Shown: piece by piece, positions 6,629 to 11,992 of the stretch | Layout of the letters: each line of letters starts with the position of its first letter | Numbering within the stretch: the stretch's first letter is position 1 | Notes under the pieces: model-generated | Database searches by the model: none | What the model saw: only the letters and a program-made list of their open reading frames with translations | Told to the model about the DNA's origin: nothing | Assembly (NCBI GenBank): GCA_023423605.1 | Contig: JAFAFF010000272.1 | Span: forward strand, 1-11,992 | Source: Pseudomonadota bacterium | GTDB lineage: Bacteria > Pseudomonadota > Gammaproteobacteria > Xanthomonadales > Xanthomonadaceae | Length of the DNA: 11,992 nucleotides | Reading direction: 5' to 3' | Translations under genes and position numbers: made by a program

Positions 6629-7525
6629 ATGCTTTCCCGACGACATTTCCTGCAATCCAGCGCCGCGGTGCTGGCCACCTCGGCAGCGCTGCCATTACTG
6701 GCGCGCGGTGCGCTGCCAGGTGCTCCTGCACGGATCGCTGCCGCGGCGGACTTCGCTGCGCTGGAAAAGGCCAGCGGTGGCCGCCTTGGCGTCTCCCTGC
6801 TGGATACCGCCAGCGGCAGGCGCATCGGCCATCGGCAGGATGAACGCTTCCCGATGTGCAGCACCTTCAAGGCGGTGCTGGCAGCCGCAGTACTGAGTGG
6901 CGCGGAGGCCGGCACGCTTTCGCTGGACCAGCGCGTGGCCGTCCGCGAACGGGACATGCTCTCGCACGCGCCGCTGACCGCTCGACATGTGGGCAAGACG
7001 CTGACGGTGCGCGATCTGTGCCGCGCCACCATGACCACCAGTGACAATCCCGCCGCCAACCTGCTGTTTGGCGTAGTGGGTGGGCCGCCTGCGGTCACCC
7101 GTTTCCTGCGCACGCAGGGTGATGCGGTGACCCGTAGTGACCGCATCGAGCCGGCCATGAATGCGTTCGCGGCTGGCGATCCCCGCGATACCACCAGCCC
7201 GGCCGCCATGGCCATGACGTTGCAGCGTCTGGCATTGGGCGACGTGTTGTCGGCCTCTTCACGCCAGCAGTTCGCGGATTGGTTGCTGGACAATGAAACC
7301 GGCGACGACTGTCTGCGTGCCGGGCTGGGGAAACGTTGGCGGGTTGGCGACAAGACCGGCAGCAACGGTGTGGATACGCGCAACGACATCGCGGTGTTGT
7401 GGCCGCGGGACGGTGGCTCACCGTGGGTGCTGACCGCCTATCTGCAGGGAGCCACGGTGGACAGCGCGCAGCGCGATGCCGTACTGGCCCGTGTGGGTGC
7501 GCTGGCCGATGGGTTGATCGGTTGA
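6629..7525 (+). CDS. blaL2: L2-type class A serine beta-lactamase
   Basis: The product, 298 aa, hydrolyses beta-lactams (L2 enzymes are clavulanate-sensitive cephalosporinases) in the periplasm. The N-terminus has a twin-arginine signal (SRRHFLQ at 3-9), a hydrophobic stretch and an Ala-rich cleavage region near 26-40, so it should be exported folded by Tat. Class A motifs are complete: catalytic S78 in STFK (78-81), SDN (138-140), E174 and N178 in EPAMN (Ambler E166/N170), and KTG (242-244). The start at 6629 is supported by AAGGAG 7 nt upstream. It is induced through the divergent AmpR. Compared with S. maltophilia L2 as I remember it, the core is shared (GHRQDERFPMCSTFK, NLLFGVVGGPPAVT, GLGKRWRVGDKTGSNG). 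The signal region and much of residues 86-120 and 260-298 differ, which suggests a different species. TGA is 10 nt before a REP unit. Confidence 0.95.
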   Translation: MLSRRHFLQSSAAVLATSAALPLLARGALPGAPARIAAAADFAALEKASGGRLGVSLLDTASGRRIGHRQDERFPMCSTFKAVLAAAVLSGAEAGTLSLDQRVAVRERDMLSHAPLTARHVGKTLTVRDLCRATMTTSDNPAANLLFGVVGGPPAVTRFLRTQGDAVTRSDRIEPAMNAFAAGDPRDTTSPAAMAMTLQRLALGDVLSASSRQQFADWLLDNETGDDCLRAGLGKRWRVGDKTGSNGVDTRNDIAVLWPRDGGSPWVLTAYLQGATVDSAQRDAVLARVGALADGLIG

Positions 7526-7534
7526 CGCGATCAG

Positions 7535-7628
7535 GTAGAGCGGGGCTCTGCCCCGCTGCGCGGTGAGGTCTCAGCCGGGCAGAGCCCGGCTCTACGAGAG
7601 GCTTCAGCCGGGCAGAGCCCGGCTCTAC
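7535..7628. repeat. Array of three REP units between convergent genes
   Basis: Units lie at 7535-7558 (plus, AGCGGGGC arm variant), 7572-7595 and 7605-7628 (both minus, consensus AGCCGGGC arm, identical over 24 nt). Each has the GTAG head, an 8-bp stem and a TCT loop. The plus unit sits 10 nt after the blaL2 stop. The last minus unit provides the TAG stop (7627-7625) of ggpS. No other terminator is visible between these convergent genes, so the hairpins may serve both. Confidence 0.88.
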
Positions 7629-9946
7629 GAATCGTGGCCGGCGGCGGCTACGGCTTCCAGGAATTCGCGGCCCCAGCGTTCCACGTCGTGATATTCCACG
7701 ATGCCCTGCAACTGGCGCTGCCGCCCCATCGCCTCTTCTTCCGGCATCGACAGCGCCTGCATCAGGCCCGCGGCCAGGTCTGCCGGATCATGCGGGTTGG
7801 TCAGCACGGCGCCCTTCAGCTCGGCGGCGGCGCCAGCGAATTCGCTCAGCACCAGCACGCCGTGGCTGCCTTCGATGCCATGCGTGGCGACGAATTCCTT
7901 GGCGACCAGGTTCAGGCCATCGCGCAGTGGCGTGATCCACATGACGTGCGCGGCGGCATAGTGCGCCACCACCTGCTCGAAGGGCAGTGCCTGGGCGAAG
8001 AAGCGCACGGGGGTCCAGTCCAGCCGGGAGAAGCGGCCGTTGATGCGTCCCACCGCCTGCTCGATCTGGTTCTGCAGCGTACGGTACACGGTCATCTCGC
8101 GCGCGGCCGGCACGCATACCATCAGCAGGGTCACCTTGCCCTGCTGTTCGGGATGTTGTTCCAGCACCCGTTCGAAGGCCTCCAGCTTGGCCAGCGTGCC
8201 CTTGGTGTAGTCCAGCCGCTCCACCGACAGCACCAGCTTGCGTGCGCCGATCTCGCGGCGCAGCTTGAAGATGTCATTGCGTACGTCACTGCGCGCCAGG
8301 GTGTCGTGGATGCGGCGCAGGTCGGTGCCGACCGGATGCGCGCCCAGCGCGACTTCACGGTCGCCTACCCTCAGCCGGGTGGTCATCGTATCCAGGCCCA
8401 CCGCGCAACCGTAGGTGAGGAAGCGGGGGGCGCAGCTTTCCCAGGCAAGGCGCTCGGCCGGCATCGCACCGCGTACCACATCGACGAAGTTTTCCACCTG
8501 GCGGGGAATATGGAAGCCGACATAATCGCAGGACAGCAGGCTGCCGATGATCTCGCGACGCCACGGCACCACGTTGAATACATCGGCCGAAGGAAAATAG
8601 GTGTGGTGGAAGAAGGCGATCTTCACGTCCGGCCGCAGTTCGCGCAGATAGGCAGGCACCATCCACAGGTTGTAGTCATGGATCCACACGGTGGCGCCAT
8701 GTGCGGCTTCGGCAGCCGTGGTTTCGGCGAACCGGCGGTTGACCTTCAGGAACACCTGCCAATCGTCCTCGCGGAAGCGTGCACGCTCCCAGAACACATG
8801 CAGCATCGGCCAGAACGCTTCCTTGGAAAAGCGCTTGTAGAAGATGTCCACTTCCTGCCGGCTCAGCGGCACGCGGGTGGCACGCAGGGTGGGGTAGCGC
8901 TTTTCGTCCACCTGCACGTGGCGCTGGAACGGGCGATGCCTGGGGTCGTCGATGCCCCATGCGATCCAGCTGCCCTGCTGGCCACCTTCGAAGAAGCTCA
9001 GCAGCGAAGGGATGATGCCGTTGGGCGAGCGCGGTGGGCGCTGCACCAGCTTGCCGTCTTCGATGGCCTCGTCGAACGGCAGGCGGTGATAGACCATCAG
9101 CAGGCGGGCCCCTTCATGGGGTGCTGGCGCAGGTGCGGCCAGGTGGGGATCACGCGCATCCAGCAGGCCGAAGTGGGCGATCGCTTCCAAGATGCCGCCG
9201 CAGCCCGGCGCCTTGGCGTGCAGGGTGCGCTGCTGGCCAGCGGTGGCTTCCAGCAGCGCCGGTTCGGAGCGGCCCACACAGACACCACGGAAGCCGGCGA
9301 CATACATGGAGAGATCGTTCAGCGTGTCGCCGGCCACCAGGATGCGCTCCACCGGCAGGTCCAGCACGCGTGCCAACGTGGCCAGCGTGCGGCCCTTGTC
9401 GGTGCCCGGGGGCAGGATGTCCAGGTAACGGTCGGCCGAATACAGCACATCGCAGCCCAGCGCACGGGCAGTCTGTTCGATCTGCGCGCGCAGCGGTGCC
9501 AGTGTTCCGGGATCGCAGAAATAGGAGCAGCGGCGTTCCTGGGGCACATCCTGGCGCTGCAGGGCGGTGAACGGGCGCATCGCTTCGGCCACCACCTGGT
9601 CCCCGGGCCAGTGCGCGTCGATCATCGATTGCAGCGGCTGCAGGGGCTGCAGCGTGTGGCCATCCACGACCGTCGCGCCGACGTCGCAGACGATGTAATC
9701 CGGGCGTGGAATGGACGGGTCCGACAACAGCGGCATCACCGCTTCCAGACCGCGGCCGGTGATGAAGACGAGGGAGATGCCGGGATGCTGGTCGATCAAC
9801 CGGTACAGGCGGTGGCGCTGTTCGGCGCTGCCGGCCAGGAAGGTGCCATCGAGGTCGGTGGCCAGTATCAGTGCCGGACGATCAGCATGTTCGGGGGAGG
9901 AGGAAACAGGGGTGGGATGGACAGGGGAGGGACTTCCAACAGTCAA
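7625..9946 (-). CDS. ggpS: Bifunctional glucosylglycerol-phosphate phosphatase/synthase
   Basis: The product, 773 aa, makes the compatible solute glucosylglycerol from ADP-glucose and glycerol-3-phosphate and then removes the phosphate. N-terminal HAD-type phosphatase domain (~25-265): DLDGT 31-35, GTDKG 181-185, GDTLND 206-211. C-terminal GT20 synthase domain (~282-768): VYHRLPFDE from 285, WIHDYNLW 421-428, FFHHTYFPS 445-453, VERLDYTKG 575-583, ITPLRDGLNLVAKE 671-684. VYHR-PFDE, KEAFWP-LH and FFHHT-FPS fit cyanobacterial GgpS, whereas OtsA has FFLHIPFPS, so this is not called trehalose-6-phosphate synthase. Phosphatase-first fusion corresponds to the GgpPS reported from S. rhizophila. The start is TTG, with GGAAG 6 nt upstream (AAAAGGAAGTGCA), and overlaps the transporter stop by 4 nt (TTGA). 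No ATG or GTG precedes DLDGT. It is probably salt-induced (inference). The stop lies in a REP. Confidence 0.9.
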   Translation of the reverse strand: MTVGSPSPVHPTPVSSSPEHADRPALILATDLDGTFLAGSAEQRHRLYRLIDQHPGISLVFITGRGLEAVMPLLSDPSIPRPDYIVCDVGATVVDGHTLQPLQPLQSMIDAHWPGDQVVAEAMRPFTALQRQDVPQERRCSYFCDPGTLAPLRAQIEQTARALGCDVLYSADRYLDILPPGTDKGRTLATLARVLDLPVERILVAGDTLNDLSMYVAGFRGVCVGRSEPALLEATAGQQRTLHAKAPGCGGILEAIAHFGLLDARDPHLAAPAPAPHEGARLLMVYHRLPFDEAIEDGKLVQRPPRSPNGIIPSLLSFFEGGQQGSWIAWGIDDPRHRPFQRHVQVDEKRYPTLRATRVPLSRQEVDIFYKRFSKEAFWPMLHVFWERARFREDDWQVFLKVNRRFAETTAAEAAHGATVWIHDYNLWMVPAYLRELRPDVKIAFFHHTYFPSADVFNVVPWRREIIGSLLSCDYVGFHIPRQVENFVDVVRGAMPAERLAWESCAPRFLTYGCAVGLDTMTTRLRVGDREVALGAHPVGTDLRRIHDTLARSDVRNDIFKLRREIGARKLVLSVERLDYTKGTLAKLEAFERVLEQHPEQQGKVTLLMVCVPAAREMTVYRTLQNQIEQAVGRINGRFSRLDWTPVRFFAQALPFEQVVAHYAAAHVMWITPLRDGLNLVAKEFVATHGIEGSHGVLVLSEFAGAAAELKGAVLTNPHDPADLAAGLMQALSMPEEEAMGRQRQLQGIVEYHDVERWGREFLEAVAAAGHDS

Positions 9947-9972
9947 TGCACTTCCTTTTCAGGGGGGAGGGG
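9893..9972 (+). other. G-tract cluster, predicted quadruplex on the ggpS template strand
   Basis: Runs of G on the plus strand lie at 9893-9897, 9909-9912, 9914-9916, 9924-9927, 9929-9931, 9962-9967 and 9969-9972. The four runs from 9909 to 9931 have loops of 1, 7 and 1 nt and so fit the G3+N1-7 quadruplex rule. They cover the first codons of ggpS and the last codons of the transporter, both read from the minus strand, so the G-rich strand is the template. The encoded segments are Pro/Ser-rich (PSPVHPTPVSSS; TPLPPEKE), which partly explains the base bias. Confidence 0.5.
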
Positions 9973-11184
9973 AGTTTCGGTTTCAGGCATGAGTTCCAGT
10001 GCCGATGGCGTGGTGCGCAGCATGGGGCGGAACGGTGCCGGATGGGTGCGCAGGCGTGCATGCAGCAGCAGGCGCATGGCGGTGAAGGCCGCCAGGCTGC
10101 CGAGCACGGTGGCGAAGTACAGCGGCAGCGCCGGTGCGCCGAAGCGTTCCATCAGCACGCCAGCCAGTGCCGGGCCGACGGCGGCACCGACACCGTGCAC
10201 CAGCAGCAGGCTGCTGCAGCCGGACAGCAGGTCTTCGCTGGCCAGGTAATCCAGCATGTGCGCCACCGCGAAGGGGTAGAGCGCGAACACCAGGCCGCCG
10301 TAGCAGAACACCAGCAGGAACATCAGCTGCAGTTGCTGCTGGATGGGTGGCAGGGCGGCCAGCACCGCCAGTGCGGCGGCGGCAACGCTGAGCGACAGCA
10401 GGCCGATGCGACGGTCGTGGCCATCGCTGATGCGGCCCAGCGGCCACTGCAGCAGCGCCCCGCCGACGATGGCGGTGAGCATGAACAACGGCACGCCATC
10501 GCCGTGCAGCCCGATTCCGGCGGCATACACCGGCAGCAGGCCCCAGAACGGACCCATTGCCAGCCCGGAAAGCCCGGCGGCGACGGTGGCCACCGGCGCC
10601 AGCGAATACAGCCGGGCCAGTTTCAGGCGCGGCACGTTCGGCACCTCCGGTTGCCGCAGGCGGGTTGCGGTGACCGGCAGCATGGCCGCGCAGATCAGCA
10701 GCGCGGTCATGGTGAACATCGCCGCTGCGCCGGCATCGCCCAGCATCAGCAGCACCTGTCCCACCGCCAGGGCGGACAGGTTGATCATCATGTACAGCGA
10801 GAACACGCGGCTGCGGCGGTGGGGATCGGGCTCGGCGTTGAGCCAGCTTTCAATCACCGTGTACAGGCCGACCAGGGCGATGCCGGTCACCACCCGCAGG
10901 ACGCCCCAGCCCCATGGCTGCAACCACAATGGATGCAGCAGCACGGCCATGGTGGCCAGCGCGGCATGGAAGGCGAAGGCGCGGCTGTGGCCCATCCGCC
11001 GGATCAGCGGTGGCGCCGTGAAGGTACCGAGGAAAAAGCCTGCGAAGTAGCCTGACATCACCCAGCCGAGTGCATTGGCACTGAAGCCTTCCTGCCCGCC
11101 ACGGACGGCCAGCAGGGTACCCAGCAGGCCGCCGCCGGTCAGCAGCAGCGCCACTCCGAGCAGCAACGCGGTCAGCCGCAACAT
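9943..11184 (-). CDS. ycaD: YcaD-like major facilitator transporter
   Basis: The product, 413 aa, has about 12 hydrophobic helices and a hydrophilic tail (~385-413). It resembles E. coli YcaD: SGYFAGFFLGT with the IRRMGHSRAF loop (~44-70, the MFS loop 2-3 signature), YTVIESWLN (~108-116), QWPLGRISDGHDRR (~246-259, the equivalent loop in the second half) and FALYPFAVAHML (~300-311). The ATG at 11184 is chosen because a hydrophobic helix starts at once (MLRLTALLLGVALLL) and GAAGGT lies ~7 nt upstream. It is the first gene of a two-gene operon: its TGA overlaps the TTG start of ggpS. From memory, a ycaD homologue next to ggpS was noted in S. rhizophila and linked to salt tolerance. Glucosylglycerol or a precursor is a plausible but unproven substrate. 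Confidence 0.88.
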   Translation of the reverse strand: MLRLTALLLGVALLLTGGGLLGTLLAVRGGQEGFSANALGWVMSGYFAGFFLGTFTAPPLIRRMGHSRAFAFHAALATMAVLLHPLWLQPWGWGVLRVVTGIALVGLYTVIESWLNAEPDPHRRSRVFSLYMMINLSALAVGQVLLMLGDAGAAAMFTMTALLICAAMLPVTATRLRQPEVPNVPRLKLARLYSLAPVATVAAGLSGLAMGPFWGLLPVYAAGIGLHGDGVPLFMLTAIVGGALLQWPLGRISDGHDRRIGLLSLSVAAAALAVLAALPPIQQQLQLMFLLVFCYGGLVFALYPFAVAHMLDYLASEDLLSGCSSLLLVHGVGAAVGPALAGVLMERFGAPALPLYFATVLGSLAAFTAMRLLLHARLRTHPAPFRPMLRTTPSALELMPETETPLPPEKEVH

Positions 11185-11243
11185 GGGTGCGACCTTCGTG
11201 GGGAAGGTTTGGCAGACACGTGGCCCACCTTAACACAGGCCCC

Positions 11244-11272
11244 CTGACGGCCCCTTCGCGATGCCTTAAGAT
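11244..11272 (+). promoter_or_regulatory. Candidate sigma-70 promoter for the fmdB-type gene
   Basis: CTGACG (11244-11249) and TAAGAT (11267-11272) are 17 nt apart, each matching 4 of 6 consensus bases, and the ATG follows 32 nt after the -10. The sequence CCTTAA occurs twice nearby (11228-11233, 11264-11269), 36 bp apart. This region also carries the promoter of the divergent ycaD-ggpS operon, which I could not place. Confidence 0.35.
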
Positions 11273-11304
11273 GCGCGCCCAGAATCCCTGCGATCCCGCC
11301 CGAA

Positions 11305-11547
11305 ATGCCGATCTACGCCTTCGCCTGCACCGACTGTGGCCACGCTTTCGACCGCCTGCAGAAAATCGCCGATGCCGATCCCACCCAGTGCCCGCAGTGC
11401 GGGCTGGAAACAGTGAAACGCCAGATCACCGCGCCGTCGTTCCGGCTGGCCGGCGGTGGCTGGTATGAAACCGACTTCGGCGCCAACAGGAAGAATCTGG
11501 TGGAGAAGCCTGCAGGCACGCCTGCCGCCGCCAGCTCCGGCGACTGA
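11305..11547 (+). CDS. FmdB-family zinc ribbon protein, 80 aa
   Basis: The protein opens MPIYAFACTDCGHAFDRLQ with a second knuckle CPQC: cysteines C8, C11, C29 and C32 form a CxxC-x17-CxxC zinc ribbon typical of the FmdB/CxxC_CxxC_SSSS family. Residues ~48-60 (RLAGGGWYETDFG) are the conserved GGGWY segment, followed by a low-complexity tail (~67-80). The family is small, cytoplasmic and of uncertain function, named for a putative regulator of formamidase/amidase genes in Methylophilus. In related genomes it often precedes aspS; that neighbour is not seen within the window. The start is fixed by the family N-terminus (MPIYxFxCxxCG). No good ribosome-binding site is visible just upstream. It is divergent from ycaD-ggpS. 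Confidence 0.88.
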   Translation: MPIYAFACTDCGHAFDRLQKIADADPTQCPQCGLETVKRQITAPSFRLAGGGWYETDFGANRKNLVEKPAGTPAAASSGD

Positions 11548-11561
11548 AGCGGCAACCGCGA

Positions 11562-11587
11562 CGGCCACCGTTTGCGTGGCGTGGCCG
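11562..11587 (+). other. Hairpin between fmdB-type and lipoprotein genes
   Basis: CGGCCAC (11562-11568) pairs with GTGGCCG (11581-11587), 7 bp around a 12-nt loop, in the 59-bp gap. No T tract follows, so it is not a standard terminator. It could lower read-through or stabilise the upstream mRNA end, if it matters at all. Confidence 0.3.
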
Positions 11588-11606
11588 GGCTGGGTAGGGT
11601 GGAACG

Positions 11607-11992
11607 ATGAACCTGTTCCGATCCATTCCCATGACCGCCGCGCTTGCGCTTGCCCTGGCCGGCTGCGGTGGCAAGTCGCCCGACGTGGCATCGCAGGAAG
11701 TCGCCACGGCGCCCGGCGATGCGTTCCTGGCGGCCGTCGCTGCCCACTGCGGCAAGGCCTATGCCGGTGAAGTGGTCGAAGACAATCCGCCCCCTGTCGG
11801 CGAAGATCCGTTCGCGGGCAAGCGCCTGGTGATGCACGTGCGCGGCTGCGAAGACCCTTCGCAGCAACTGCGTATTCCCTTCCATGTCGGCGACGATCAT
11901 TCCCGCACCTGGGTGCTGTCGCGCACCGAGCACGGCCTGCGCCTGAAGCATGACCATCGCCACCAGGATGGCAGCCCGGATGCCATCACCCT
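11607..11992 (+). CDS. Putative lipoprotein, 3' end outside window
   Basis: An open frame of 128 codons runs off the right edge. It begins MNLFRSIPMTAALALALAGC with a lipobox LAGC (17-20), so the mature protein should start at C20 as an acylated lipoprotein. Gly at +2 after the Cys favours the outer membrane by the usual rule. The mature part is polar (GDAFLAAVAAHCGKAYAGEVVED near 40-62; KRLVMHVRGCEDPSQQL near 73-89) with two further cysteines (C51, C82) that could pair in the periplasm. The translation continues into a His/Asp-rich segment (HDHRHQDG). GGTGGA precedes the ATG by 4 nt. It lies 59 nt after the fmdB-type gene in the same direction, so cotranscription is possible. I do not recognise a function. 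Confidence 0.75.
   Translation, partial: MNLFRSIPMTAALALALAGCGGKSPDVASQEVATAPGDAFLAAVAAHCGKAYAGEVVEDNPPPVGEDPFAGKRLVMHVRGCEDPSQQLRIPFHVGDDHSRTWVLSRTEHGLRLKHDHRHQDGSPDAIT

Noticed and set aside
6544..7389. 281-codon minus-strand frame opposite blaL2
   Set aside because: It is Ser/Arg/Ala-rich, has no motif and is fully antisense to a secure beta-lactamase gene.
7625..9946. Annotation as a trehalose OtsB-OtsA fusion
   Set aside because: The GT20 signature residues (VYHR-PFDE, KEAFWP-LH, FFHHT-FPS) follow GgpS, and the phosphatase-first order corresponds to GgpPS.
7634..10249. 871-codon open frame on the plus strand, antisense to ggpS
   Set aside because: It is a shadow frame of a high-GC gene. 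The translation is Gln/His/Arg/Gly-rich without domains, while the opposite strand has a complete, motif-rich enzyme.
9871..11055. 394-codon plus-strand frame opposite the transporter
   Set aside because: The composition is extremely Gln/His/Gly-rich, as expected of antisense reading of a GC-rich membrane protein gene.

Overview
The window (about 12 kb, GC-rich) reads as chromosome of a Stenotrophomonas species. The clearest markers are a divergent ampR / class A L2-type beta-lactamase pair, many short GTAG-headed palindromes of the REP kind described in Stenotrophomonas, and a gene for a fused glucosylglycerol-phosphate phosphatase/synthase next to a YcaD-like transporter. From memory, that last pair is typical of the salt-tolerant, plant-associated S. 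rhizophila side of the genus rather than clinical S. maltophilia. The L2 enzyme also looks clearly divergent from the S. maltophilia reference as I remember it. The species call is inference.

Layout. 3-3161 (+): 3' part of a large fused membrane / spermidine-synthase-like gene whose start lies left of the window. Its reading frame contains a pair of REP units and a 24-bp minisatellite. 3295-3711 (-): small uncharacterised protein. 3712-4092: no convincing gene. 4113-5051 (-): membrane-anchored Sel1-like hypothetical protein. 5076-5453 (+): decayed ccdAB toxin-antitoxin operon, with ccdA lacking its 5' part and ccdB internally deleted and frameshifted. 5457-5599: four REP units. 5594-6463 (-) ampR and 6629-7525 (+) blaL2 share a 165-bp divergent control region. 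7535-7628: three REP units. 9943-11184 (-) ycaD-like transporter and 7625-9946 (-) ggpS form a translationally coupled two-gene operon. 11305-11547 (+): FmdB-type zinc ribbon protein. 11607-11992 (+): start of a lipoprotein gene that runs off the window.

How the parts work together. AmpR should sense cell-wall recycling products and switch on the periplasmic L2 beta-lactamase. The ycaD-ggpS operon should make, and perhaps move, the compatible solute glucosylglycerol. The 4.1-5.5 kb stretch looks like an accessory insertion with lower GC and a broken toxin-antitoxin module, bordered on both sides by REP units.

The most striking structure is the relation of REPs to gene ends. Six of the seven gene 3' ends between 3161 and 7625 have a REP unit within 12 nt. 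In every case the GTAG end faces the stop codon. Two genes (4113-5051 and ggpS) take their TAG stop from the GTAG itself, and ampR takes its TAG from a degenerate unit.
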